64,000 bases of DNA from UBA7672 sp965279085. Lineage in GTDB: Bacteria > Pseudomonadota > Alphaproteobacteria > Caulobacterales > Hyphomonadaceae. Under the pieces are notes generated by a model. The model searched no databases, was not told where the DNA came from, and saw nothing but the letters and a program-made list of their open reading frames with translations. The stretch spans positions 806,001 to 870,000 of the forward strand of contig OZ257149.1 in the NCBI GenBank assembly GCA_965279085.1, read 5' to 3'. Positions 43,200-57,995 of this stretch are shown in pieces. The stretch's first letter is position 1. Each line of letters begins with the position of its first letter. Position numbers and translations under genes: made by a program.

Positions 43200-43439
43200 A
43201 GATTTCCGCCAGAGGCCGCTGACGGGGCACGGACGTGCGGAGAGTCATGTCTTCGCGGGTTCAGTTTCCGCCAGACTGTGCGAGGCCGAAAGCGATTTGC
43301 TTGGGCATAACCTGTGCGCAAGTCGCCTCCCGGCGGGCAGGCGCGCGCAATTAGTAACGCTCCACTGGCTATCCAATTGAAATTCTGTGCCCACCTGCTA
43401 CGCGCTCGTTTCCAAGAGTGATCTGACGAGTTTACGCGC

Positions 43440-48080
<4,641 letters not shown>

Positions 48081-48098
48081 AGTTCAGGGGACACCATC

Positions 48099-49574
<1,476 letters not shown>

Positions 49575-49744
49575 TCTCGTGCGGTTGCGAAACTCCGACG
49601 TATCGCCACGTCACGCACGAGCGCTTTGCTGCGCTGCAGCGCCTGCGAAAGTCGTCGTGATCCCCATGGACCTTCCGCGCGAAGCGGGAGTAGGCTTCAA
49701 TTCACGGGACTGGAACGCAATAGCGCCAGAACAGGGGTCCGCCT

Positions 49745-51529
49745 TTGAAGGCTACGGACATCAGCCGTCCGGACTACTTCCACAAGGTTGTTGACTGCCA
49801 GTGGGCATGTCCAGCGCACACGCCCGTACCCGAATACATACGCCTGATCGCAGACCGGCGTTACACCGACGCCTATATGATCAACTGGCAGTCGAATGTC
49901 TTTCCCGGGATCCTGGGGCGGACATGCGATCGGCCATGCGAACCGGCTTGCCGCAGGGGACGCGTCGAAGAGGAGCCGGTGGCGATTTGCCGCCTGAAGA
50001 GGGTGGCGGCCGACAACAAGGCAGACATCACCGCCCTCCTGCCCAAGGTCGCTCCACGCAACGGCAAGAAGATCGCCTGCGTCGGCGCCGGGCCCGCCTC
50101 CCTCACAGTTGCGCGCGACCTCGCCCCGCTAGGGTACGAAGTCCACGTCTATGACGGGGACAAGAAGGCCGGCGGCATGATCCGCAGCCAGATCCCGCGT
50201 TTCAGGCTACCGGAAGAAGTGATCGACGAGGAGGTCGGATACATCACCAGCCTCGGGCCCGTGATGCATCTGTCGGAACGCGTCGACAGCATGAAGGAGC
50301 TTCTGACGAAGGGCTATGACGCGATCTTCGTCGGCACAGGCGCTCCGCGCGGCCGCGACCTCGACCTTCCGGGCCGCAAGGAAGCCGCCGCGAACATCCA
50401 CATCGGCATCGACTGGCTGTCGAACGTCTCGTTCGAGCACATCAACAAGATCGGCAAGCGCGTCATCGTGCTCGGCGGCGGCAATACCGCGATGGACTGC
50501 TGCCGCACGTCCCGCCGTCTTGGCGGCGAGGACGTCAAGGTCATCGTCCGCTCGGGCTTCGAGGAGATGAAGGCGTCGCCCTGGGAGAAGGAAGACGCGA
50601 TCGGCGAAGACATTCCGATCCTCAACTACCTCGTGCCCAAGGAGTTCGTTCACAAGAACGGCAAGCTGACCGGCATGATCTTCGAAAAGGTGAAGGCCGA
50701 GAAGGACGCCAAGGGACGGCGCAACCTCGTTCCCACCGGAGAACCCGACCAGCATTTTGAATGCGACGATGTCCTCGTGGCTGTTGGCCAGGAAAACTCC
50801 TTCCCCTGGATCGAGCGCGATGTCGGCATGGAGTTCGACAAGTGGGACATGCCCGTCGTCGGGCAGGAAACCATGCAGTCCACAATCCCGAACGTGTTCT
50901 TCGGCGGCGATGCCGCTTTCGGCCCCAAGAACATCATCTGGGCCGTGGCGCACGGCCATTCAGCAGCCGTCTCGATCGACATGTTCCTGAATGGCGAGGA
51001 CGTATCGGTGCGCCCGGCGCCCGGCGTCACCGTGATCTCCCAGAAGATGGGCATCCACGAATGGAGCTACGACAACGATATCGCGAATGACTCCCGCTAC
51101 AAGGTTCCACATCGCGACAAGGCGATCTCGCTGAAGGACGTGAAGGCTGAGGTCGAGCTTGGCTTTGACCAGGCAGTCGGCTTCAAGGAGGCGCAGCGCT
51201 GTCTCAACTGCGATGTGCAGACGGTGTTCACGCCGAAGGTCTGCATCGAGTGCGACGCGTGCGTCGACATTTGCCCGATGGACTGCATCACCTTCACGGA
51301 AGACGGCGAGGAGTCAGACCTTCGTACGCGCCTCATGGCGCCGGCGCTGAACCTCGGGCAGGACCTCTACGTCGCCGACGGCCTGCCCACCGGCCGGGTG
51401 ATGGTGAAGGACGAGGACGTCTGCCTCCACTGCGGCCTGTGCGCCGAGCGTTGCCCGACAGGCGCATGGGATATGCAGAAATACCTGATCGACATTACTC
51501 AGGCAGGCCCGAAATGCCGGACACGATAA
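49745..51529 (+). CDS. GltD-like FAD/NAD(P) oxidoreductase with C-terminal ferredoxin domain
   Basis: The 594-residue protein starts at a TTG after AGGGG; no ATG in frame fits the N-terminus KATDISRPDYFHKVVDCQ. It has an N-terminal Fe-S domain (DCQWACPAHTPVPEY, GRTCDRPCEPACRRG), FAD site KIACVGAGPASLTVAR and dinucleotide site VIVLGGGNTAMDC. The C-terminal 8Fe ferredoxin domain has C500-C503-C506-C510 and C560-C563-C566-C570. It overlaps the next gene by 16 bases, so it is probably the electron-transfer partner of the 2-oxoacid:ferredoxin oxidoreductase, moving electrons between ferredoxin-type clusters and NAD(P)H. It is not a second GltD. Confidence 0.86.
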   Translation: MKATDISRPDYFHKVVDCQWACPAHTPVPEYIRLIADRRYTDAYMINWQSNVFPGILGRTCDRPCEPACRRGRVEEEPVAICRLKRVAADNKADITALLPKVAPRNGKKIACVGAGPASLTVARDLAPLGYEVHVYDGDKKAGGMIRSQIPRFRLPEEVIDEEVGYITSLGPVMHLSERVDSMKELLTKGYDAIFVGTGAPRGRDLDLPGRKEAAANIHIGIDWLSNVSFEHINKIGKRVIVLGGGNTAMDCCRTSRRLGGEDVKVIVRSGFEEMKASPWEKEDAIGEDIPILNYLVPKEFVHKNGKLTGMIFEKVKAEKDAKGRRNLVPTGEPDQHFECDDVLVAVGQENSFPWIERDVGMEFDKWDMPVVGQETMQSTIPNVFFGGDAAFGPKNIIWAVAHGHSAAVSIDMFLNGEDVSVRPAPGVTVISQKMGIHEWSYDNDIANDSRYKVPHRDKAISLKDVKAEVELGFDQAVGFKEAQRCLNCDVQTVFTPKVCIECDACVDICPMDCITFTEDGEESDLRTRLMAPALNLGQDLYVADGLPTGRVMVKDEDVCLHCGLCAERCPTGAWDMQKYLIDITQAGPKCRTR

Positions 51530-53382
51530 CTCAGGCAAGCGCGCCGAAGCCGTCGCCGCTTACCGCGGTCAACGATTTCGTGGTCAAGTTTGCCAACGTG
51601 AACGGATCAGGTTCCGCCAGCGCCAACGGTCTGTTCGCCAAATCGATCATCCGCATGGGCGTGCCGGTTGCCGCCCGCAACATCTTCCCCTCGAACATCC
51701 AGGGCCTGCCGACCTGGTATGAAGTCCGCGTCTCGGGCGCCGGGCATCTGGGGCGTCGTGGCGGCGTCGATCTGGCCGTGCCGCTGAACCCACAGACGTG
51801 GGACGACGACGTGAAGGAGATCGTGCCGGGCGGCTATCTCTTCTACGACTCGACCAAGCCCCTGCCCGCCTCGAAATTCCGCGACGACATCCACGTCATC
51901 GGCGTGCCGCTGACGGCCATTTGCAACGAAGCCTATAAGATCCCGCGGGAGCGGCAGCTGTTCAAGAACATCTGCTATGTCGGCGCACTGTCGCATCTCA
52001 TCAACATCGAGCCTGCCGTCATCGAGCAGCTGCTGAAGGAAGAGTTCGCCGCCAAGCCGAAGCTCATCCCCGCCAACCTGGCTGCCTTCAATCTCGGCCG
52101 TGACTGGGCGCAGAAACACCTCAAACCCATCGGCCTGCAGCTCCAACGCGCGGATGCGGTCGGCAATCGCATCTTTGTCGAAGGCAACGCCGCTGCCGCC
52201 CTCGGCGCGGTCTATGGCGGAGCAACGGTATGCGCATGGTACCCCATCACGCCATCGACCTCGCTTGCCGAAGCCTTCACCGGCTATTGCGAAGACCTGC
52301 GCACGAATGAGGACGGCACGAGCCGCTACGCCATCGTTCAGGCGGAAGACGAAATTGCCTCGATCGGCATCGTTGTCGGCGCCGGCTGGAACGGCGCGCG
52401 TGCGTTCACCTGCACGTCCGGCCCCGGCATCTCGCTGATGAACGAGTTCATCGGCCTGTCCTACTTTGCCGAAATCCCAGCCGTGATCTTCGATGTGCAA
52501 CGCGGCGGCCCGTCGACAGGCATGCCGACCCGCACCCAGCAGTCCGACCTGATGATCGCCGCCTATGCCAGCCACGGCGACACCAAGCACGTGATGCTGC
52601 TGCCGGCCGACCCCGGCGAATGCTTCGAAATGGGCGCGCAGGCGTTCGATCTGGCCGACCGGCTGCAGAGCACCGTGTTCGTGATGCTCGATCTCGACAT
52701 CGGCATGCAGGAATGGCTGGTCGAGCCATTCAAGTGGGATGACTCTAGGCAGATCGACCGCGGCAAGGTGATGACCGCGGAGGAGCTGGAAGCCGGCAAG
52801 TTCTTCGGCCGCTACACTGACGTCGACGGCGACGGCATTCCCTTCCGCACCTATCCCGGCACGCACCCAACCAAAGGCGCCTACTTCACGCGCGGCACAT
52901 CGCGCAACCGGATGGCCGGCTATTCCGAAAAGGGTGTCGACTACCAGGACAACATGGAACGCTTGCTGAAGAAGTTCCACACAGCTGCCACGCTCGTACC
53001 GGGACCGGTCGTGCGCCCGGCCAAGCAGAAGACAAAGACCGGCGCGATCTATTTCGGCTCCACCACCCCCGCCATGCACGAGGCGCTGGAAGCACTCGAG
53101 GCGCGCGGCCACCACATCGACGCCATGCGCGTCCGCGCCTTCCCGTTCTCGCAGGACGTCTGGGACTTCATCCACGCACACGACGAGGTCTGCGTTGTCG
53201 AGCAGAACCGCGACGCCCAGCTCCGTTCGCTGCTGATGATCGAGGGGAACATCAACCCCAACAGGCTGACATCCATCCTCCACTATGACGGCACACCGAT
53301 CACGGCACGCTTCCTCAACGAGGCCATCGGCAAACGGCTCGACGCCCGCAAGGCGACCCGCCAGATCACGGACAAACCATGA
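51514..53382 (+). CDS. 2-oxoacid:acceptor oxidoreductase, gamma-alpha fusion subunit
   Basis: The 622-residue protein from the ATG at 51514 has an N-terminal gamma domain (about 20-200: NGSGSASANGLFAKSIIRMG, GAGHLGRRGGVDLAVP) fused to an alpha domain (WYPITPSTSLAEAF, VQAEDEIASIGIVVGA, TCTSGPGISLMNEF, RGGPSTGMPTRTQQSDL). This is the layout of KorA of aerobes and haloarchaea. With the beta subunit it oxidatively decarboxylates a 2-oxoacid, most likely 2-oxoglutarate, to the acyl-CoA. Gene overlaps on both sides (16 and 4 bases) mark a tight operon. Substrate is inferred; pyruvate cannot be ruled out. Confidence 0.87.
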   Translation: MPDTITQASAPKPSPLTAVNDFVVKFANVNGSGSASANGLFAKSIIRMGVPVAARNIFPSNIQGLPTWYEVRVSGAGHLGRRGGVDLAVPLNPQTWDDDVKEIVPGGYLFYDSTKPLPASKFRDDIHVIGVPLTAICNEAYKIPRERQLFKNICYVGALSHLINIEPAVIEQLLKEEFAAKPKLIPANLAAFNLGRDWAQKHLKPIGLQLQRADAVGNRIFVEGNAAAALGAVYGGATVCAWYPITPSTSLAEAFTGYCEDLRTNEDGTSRYAIVQAEDEIASIGIVVGAGWNGARAFTCTSGPGISLMNEFIGLSYFAEIPAVIFDVQRGGPSTGMPTRTQQSDLMIAAYASHGDTKHVMLLPADPGECFEMGAQAFDLADRLQSTVFVMLDLDIGMQEWLVEPFKWDDSRQIDRGKVMTAEELEAGKFFGRYTDVDGDGIPFRTYPGTHPTKGAYFTRGTSRNRMAGYSEKGVDYQDNMERLLKKFHTAATLVPGPVVRPAKQKTKTGAIYFGSTTPAMHEALEALEARGHHIDAMRVRAFPFSQDVWDFIHAHDEVCVVEQNRDAQLRSLLMIEGNINPNRLTSILHYDGTPITARFLNEAIGKRLDARKATRQITDKP

Positions 53383-54434
53383 CCTACATTCTCAAGCCGA
53401 AGCTACACCACCCGAGCCTGCCGAAGAACAAACTCGGCTTCACGCGCCGCGACTATGAAGGCCGCGTCTCCACGCTCTGTGCCGGCTGTGGCCACGACTC
53501 GATCAGCGCGGCCATCGTGCAGGCGGCCTGGGAGCTGGATATCGAACCGCACCGGCTGGCCAAGATGTCGGGCATCGGATGCTCGTCGAAGACGCCGGAT
53601 TACTTTCTGGGTCAGAGCCACGGCTTCAACAGCGTGCATGGCCGTATGCCGTCCGTGCTCACCGGCGCCAACCTCGCCAACCGCGACCTTATCTATCTCG
53701 GCGTCTCCGGCGACGGCGACAGCGCCTCGATCGGACTTGGTCAGTTCGCCCACTCGATCCGCCGCGGCGTGAACATGAGCTACATCGTCGAGAACAACGG
53801 CGTGTACGGCCTCACCAAGGGCCAGTTCTCGGCCACGTCAGACAAGGGCTCGAAGTCCAAGAAAGGTGTCGAGAATACCGAAAGCGGCATCGATCTCGTC
53901 GCCCTCGCCCTGCAGCTGGGCGCCACCTATGTCGGCCGCTCGTTCTCCGGCGACAAGGAACAGCTGGTGCCGCTGATCAAAGGCGCGCTGTCGCATCACG
54001 GCCCTGCCTTCCTCGATGTCATCAGCCCGTGCGTGGCCTTCAACAACCACGCAGGTTCCACCAAGAGCTTCGACTATGTCCGCGAACACAACGAAGCGGT
54101 GAACCGGCTGGACGTCATCCTCGGCCGTACGCCGATCACGACGAACTACGCCCCTGGGCAGGTCCGCGAAGTGACGCAGCATGACGGCTCCGTCCTGCGC
54201 CTGCGCAAGCTGGCTGAGGATTATGACGCCACCAACAAGATCGCGGCCGCCAATTACCTGCAGGAACGGCATGCCGAAGGCGAGATCGTCACCGGCCTTC
54301 TCTACGTGGACCCGGAAGCAACCGATCTTCACGACCGGCTCGGCACGACGATGAAGCCGCTCAATCAGCTTGGCACGACCGACCTGACGCCCGGCAGCGC
54401 CGCGCTGGACAAGATCAACGCCAGCCTGCGCTAG
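53379..54434 (+). CDS. 2-oxoacid:acceptor oxidoreductase beta subunit (TPP and 4Fe-4S)
   Basis: The 351-residue subunit binds thiamine diphosphate through GDGDSASIGLGQF (110-122) and NNGVYGLTKGQ (138-148). The 4Fe-4S ligands are likely C34 and C37 (CAGCGH), C67 (GIGCSS) and C217 (ISPCVAF). It overlaps the alpha subunit by four bases (ATGA) and ends the operon, its stop overlapping that of the convergent acyl-CoA ligase by four bases. Length and motifs match KorB. Confidence 0.88.
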   Translation: MTYILKPKLHHPSLPKNKLGFTRRDYEGRVSTLCAGCGHDSISAAIVQAAWELDIEPHRLAKMSGIGCSSKTPDYFLGQSHGFNSVHGRMPSVLTGANLANRDLIYLGVSGDGDSASIGLGQFAHSIRRGVNMSYIVENNGVYGLTKGQFSATSDKGSKSKKGVENTESGIDLVALALQLGATYVGRSFSGDKEQLVPLIKGALSHHGPAFLDVISPCVAFNNHAGSTKSFDYVREHNEAVNRLDVILGRTPITTNYAPGQVREVTQHDGSVLRLRKLAEDYDATNKIAAANYLQERHAEGEIVTGLLYVDPEATDLHDRLGTTMKPLNQLGTTDLTPGSAALDKINASLR

Positions 54435-56041
54435 GCCAGCGGAAACTCGCCGCTCACGACACGATCGCGCAGCACGAACTTCTGTATCTTGCCCGAACCC
54501 GTCAGCGGCCAGCTATCCACCGCGAACCAGAGCGCCGGCGTCTTCGGACCCGACATCCGCTCCCGGCAATGCGCAACGAGCGATGGCTTGTCGAGCGTCT
54601 GACCGGCATTGAGGCGAACGAAGCAGACAACGATCTCGCCCCAACGCTCATCCGGCACGCCAACCACGGCGCACTCCGCGACAGCGGGATGCTCGATCAC
54701 CACATTTTCGATCTCTGCCGGAAACAGGTTCTCGCCACCGCGAATGATCATCTCCTTCACGCGGCCAGTGATCTTCACATAACCGCGCTCGTCCATCGTC
54801 CCGAGGTCGCCCGTATGCAGCCATCCCTCGGCATCGACCGTTTCCCGCGTCGCCTTCGGATTGTCGTTGTATTCGATCATGTTGCAGTAGCCGCGCGAAC
54901 AGATCTCACCGATGGCGTTCACCGGCACGACCTTGTTGGTCTGCGGGTCGCGCACGGAAATCTCGATCTGCGGCAGGGGCTGCCCGACTGTCTCGCAAAG
55001 ATCCTCGATCGATTCATCGTGGCGCGTCTGCGTCAGCACGGGCGACGTTTCCGTCTGCCCATAGACAGTGCCAAACTCGCACCCGAACACCGAGCTCACC
55101 TGCCGCACAAGTTCCGGAGGCACCATCGAGCCGCCCGATCCCGACACCTTCCACGATGAAACGTCTCGCGGACGCGCGGCCTGCGCCTCAAGCATCGCAA
55201 TCAGCATGGTGGGCACGCCTGCGGATGTCACGACGCGCTCCTGTTCGATCACATCCAGTGCGCGGTTCGGATCGAATACCTTCGCGATGATGTGCCGCCC
55301 CCCATGCTGCACGCAGCCCAGCGTGTTGATGGCGCAGCCGGACGTGTGGAACATCGGCATGAAATTCAGCATCGTATCGCCTTCGGCGGCCTTCCGGCGG
55401 TTGGCGACCATCCGCGCATTGTTGGTCAAGCCGCGATGATGCAGCACGGCGCCTTTCGGAAATCCGGTCGTGCCTGACGTGTACTGAACTTGCGCCGGGT
55501 CGTCCGGCTTCACATCCGGAAACACAGTCTGCGCCCCTTCTCCGCGGAAAAGCGCCGCATGATCCTCGAGATCGATGACTTCGCGGATGGCATAAATCTC
55601 CGCCGCAACTTCCGCAGCGATCTGGGCCATCGGGTTGCCGCGATGCTCCTTCACGATGAACAATCCGACCGATCGCGATTGTTTGAGCACGTATTTCAGC
55701 TCGCGCGCCTTGTTCGCCGGGTTCGCCGTCACGAGCGTCAGGCCCGCAAACGCGGCCGCGAATTCGATGATCACCCATTCGGGAATGTTCGGCGCCCAGA
55801 CGGCGATGCGCTCGCCCGGCCGGTAGCGCGTCAGCAGCGCGCGGGCGAGACGTTCTGAATCGCGCAGCAACTCCGCATAGGTCCAGCGCCGCCCAATCTG
55901 GTTGTTGGCGTCCTCGACCAGAGCTTCCACATCAGGAGATATCGCGGCGCGCTCGCGCAGGATGCCGCCGACCGTGGTGTTGAGAACGACATCGTCCGTC
56001 TGCGCTGGAAAGTATGATTCCGTCAATCGCACCTGATACAC
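54431..56041 (-). CDS. AMP-forming acyl-CoA ligase
   Basis: The protein of about 536 residues activates a carboxylic acid to its CoA ester. It has YTSGTTGFPKGAVLHH, TGDLGTMDERGYVKITGR, EMIIRGGENLFPAEIE and the catalytic lysine in LTGSGKIQKF. The start is uncertain: GTG at 56041 or 56030, or the TTG before TESYFPAQ; the open frame extends to 56179, over the TetR gene. It is the last gene of the minus-strand arm of the catabolic locus, so its substrate is likely a branched or isoprenoid acid. Confidence 0.86.
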   Translation of the reverse strand: MYQVRLTESYFPAQTDDVVLNTTVGGILRERAAISPDVEALVEDANNQIGRRWTYAELLRDSERLARALLTRYRPGERIAVWAPNIPEWVIIEFAAAFAGLTLVTANPANKARELKYVLKQSRSVGLFIVKEHRGNPMAQIAAEVAAEIYAIREVIDLEDHAALFRGEGAQTVFPDVKPDDPAQVQYTSGTTGFPKGAVLHHRGLTNNARMVANRRKAAEGDTMLNFMPMFHTSGCAINTLGCVQHGGRHIIAKVFDPNRALDVIEQERVVTSAGVPTMLIAMLEAQAARPRDVSSWKVSGSGGSMVPPELVRQVSSVFGCEFGTVYGQTETSPVLTQTRHDESIEDLCETVGQPLPQIEISVRDPQTNKVVPVNAIGEICSRGYCNMIEYNDNPKATRETVDAEGWLHTGDLGTMDERGYVKITGRVKEMIIRGGENLFPAEIENVVIEHPAVAECAVVGVPDERWGEIVVCFVRLNAGQTLDKPSLVAHCRERMSGPKTPALWFAVDSWPLTGSGKIQKFVLRDRVVSGEFPLA

Positions 56042-56051
56042 GTGCCTCCCC

Positions 56052-56744
56052 CTAAGCCTTCGCCCGCCGCTCCAGCTTCTCCACCGCGGCTTCCATACGC
56101 TCGACCAGAGTTGCTGGCGGCGATTTGGCCGGCGACGTCCGCCCATACCGTGTCCGGAAAACATCGACGAGATTATCAACCACGCCCGTCGGCCGCCGCG
56201 CGCCGCGTAGCGAGATCGTGCGAGCAGAGTATTCCAGCGTGCCGTAGAAAAGGTCGCGCGCCATCCAAAGCTGCACGTCCTGGATCAGATCGCCCCTGTC
56301 TTGCCCACGCCGGAAAATGTTGTCGAACACCGCCACGTATCGCTTCATTGTCGTGCGCTCGCTGGCGATCGGCTCGGTTCCGGAGTTGCGCAGGATGACT
56401 TCCAGTTCGATGAACTCACGATCGCGGATCATCAGCGTCAGGTGATGATCTGCCAACGCGCGCAGCTGTTCGAAGGTTGGCGCTTTCGGATCGACGGACT
56501 TCGCCGCGCCTTCGGTGATGCCGTCCCAGAACTTCAGTACGACGGCCTGAAGCAGGTCGTTCTTTGTCTTGTAGTAGATGTAGATCGTGCCCTCTGCGAC
56601 GCCCGCCCGCCGGGCGATCTCCGCCACCCGCGCTTTCTCGAAGCCATGCTTCACGAAAACGGCGCGCGCGGCCGAAAGAATGGCGCGCTCCTTCTCCTCG
56701 ACACGGCCCCGGCGGGTGGATGGATCGGCCTTTGCCACGGGCAT
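56052..56744 (-). CDS. TetR family regulator of the acyl-CoA catabolic locus
   Basis: The 230-residue protein from the ATG at 56744 (MPVAKADPSTRRG) has a TetR helix-turn-helix, ARAVFVKHGFEKARVAEI and AGVAEGTIYIYYKTKNDLL, and a helical ligand domain. Its start lies one base after the dehydrogenase stop. By analogy with AtuR or FadR-type TetR proteins it probably represses both arms of the locus and responds to an acyl-CoA. The palindrome at 57933-57949 is a candidate site. The C-terminus (about 195-230) is basic and helical. Confidence 0.85.
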   Translation of the reverse strand: MPVAKADPSTRRGRVEEKERAILSAARAVFVKHGFEKARVAEIARRAGVAEGTIYIYYKTKNDLLQAVVLKFWDGITEGAAKSVDPKAPTFEQLRALADHHLTLMIRDREFIELEVILRNSGTEPIASERTTMKRYVAVFDNIFRRGQDRGDLIQDVQLWMARDLFYGTLEYSARTISLRGARRPTGVVDNLVDVFRTRYGRTSPAKSPPATLVERMEAAVEKLERRAKA

Positions 56745-56745
56745 A

Positions 56746-57888
56746 TCAGAGACCCATCTGCCGCGCGGCCAGATCGCGCATGATCTCTTCCGAACCGCCG
56801 CCAATCGCGTTGACCTTCACTTCGCGATAAATGCGTTCGACCGGATTGCCACGCAGATACGCCGCCCCACCGATGATCTGCATCGCTTCCGACGCACAGA
56901 ACTCCAGGGCTTTGGACGCCGAGAACTTTGCCTTCGAAACCTCGGCCACCGGCATTTCGCCTTCATTGGCCTGCCAGCATATCCAGTTGAGATAGCATTC
57001 GATCTGGTCGATCCGGGCCGACATGTCCGCCATCTTGTGGCGGATCACCTGATGCTCGATCAGTTTCTTGCCGAACGTCTCGCGCTGGCGCGCCCAGGCG
57101 ATCGATTCATCAAGGCACACTTTCATCATGCCGAGCATGGAGGCGACCATGCCGAGCCGCTCATAATTGAAGTTGTTCATGATCGCGAGGAAGCCACGGT
57201 TCTCCTCACCCAGCATGTGCTCGGCCGGCACACGCACATTGTCGAAGTGCAGCGTGGCGGTATCTGACGCCCACCAGCCCATCTTCCTGTCGAGCGCGGT
57301 CCGCGAGAATCCGGGAGCGGTAGCCTCAACAAAGAACAAGGAGATCCCTTTAAGGCCTTTGTCGCCTGTGCGGGCCCCGACGACATAATACGAGGCTTTC
57401 ATCCCGCCTGTGATGAAAGTCTTGCTGCCGTTGATGATCCAGTGATTGCCGTCGCGCTTCGCTGTCGTCTGCAGACTTGCGACATCGGAGCCACCTGAAG
57501 GCTCGGTGATCGCGAGGCTGGAGCCAACACGGCCAGCTACGATGTCAGGAAGCACGCGATCCTTGATCTCGTCGCTGGCAAATCTCTCGATGGGCCCGAT
57601 CGAGATCGACCGGCCACCCACAGCTGCACCAACGCCGCCGGCGCCGCACTTCGCGAATTCCTCCGAGAACGCCGCGCTCATGAAGCAGTCGCGGAAGCCG
57701 AGGCCACCATACTTCTCGCTTACGCCGAAGCCCCACGCGCCGAGCGCTCCGATCTTCTGGTGCAGCTCCCACGGCACTTCGCCGGCTTCGTCCCATGCCG
57801 CAGCGTAAGGCGTAACTTCAGCCGCCACGAAGCGTCGAACGGTCTCGCGGAACGCACGGCGTTCTTCTGTCTCGAAAGGGTTTCTCAT
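56746..57888 (-). CDS. Acyl-CoA dehydrogenase (AtuD-like by context)
   Basis: The 380-residue flavoprotein introduces an alpha-beta double bond in an acyl-CoA. Motifs are ITEPSGGSDVASLQTTA, MGWWASDTATLHFDNVRVP, NNFNYERLGM, QIIGGAAYLRGNPVERIYR and GGGSEEIMRDLAARQ. The start is the ATG at 57888 or the GTG at 57897; neither has a well-spaced ribosome site. It leads the minus-strand arm, divergent from the AtuA-like gene. Citronellyl-CoA is a possible substrate if the locus is an Atu pathway. Confidence 0.87.
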   Translation of the reverse strand: MRNPFETEERRAFRETVRRFVAAEVTPYAAAWDEAGEVPWELHQKIGALGAWGFGVSEKYGGLGFRDCFMSAAFSEEFAKCGAGGVGAAVGGRSISIGPIERFASDEIKDRVLPDIVAGRVGSSLAITEPSGGSDVASLQTTAKRDGNHWIINGSKTFITGGMKASYYVVGARTGDKGLKGISLFFVEATAPGFSRTALDRKMGWWASDTATLHFDNVRVPAEHMLGEENRGFLAIMNNFNYERLGMVASMLGMMKVCLDESIAWARQRETFGKKLIEHQVIRHKMADMSARIDQIECYLNWICWQANEGEMPVAEVSKAKFSASKALEFCASEAMQIIGGAAYLRGNPVERIYREVKVNAIGGGSEEIMRDLAARQMGL

Positions 57889-57922
57889 CACTCCCACATC
57901 CCACGTCTGCAGCGCGGTGAAA

Positions 57923-57950
57923 TTGACTCATAGAATATGAGCGGTATTCA
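57923..57950 (+). promoter_or_regulatory. Promoter with overlapping palindromic operator candidate
   Basis: TTGACT (57923-57928) and TATTCA (57945-57950) are 16 bases apart and point to the AtuA-like gene, whose GTG is 45 bases downstream. GAATA (57933-57937) and TATTC (57945-57949) form an inverted repeat inside the spacer and -10 box, a typical place for TetR repression. Confidence 0.55.
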
Positions 57951-57995
57951 TTCAAGAACGCCAGCGCCGATGAGAGCGCGAATAGGGAGGCGGAG

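Noticed and set aside
49745..51529. Second glutamate synthase small subunit
   Set aside because: The C-terminal eight-cysteine ferredoxin domain and the overlap with the oxidoreductase operon show a different role.
51607..53283. 558-codon minus-strand frame
   Set aside because: It is antisense to the 2-oxoacid oxidoreductase alpha gene and resembles no protein family.
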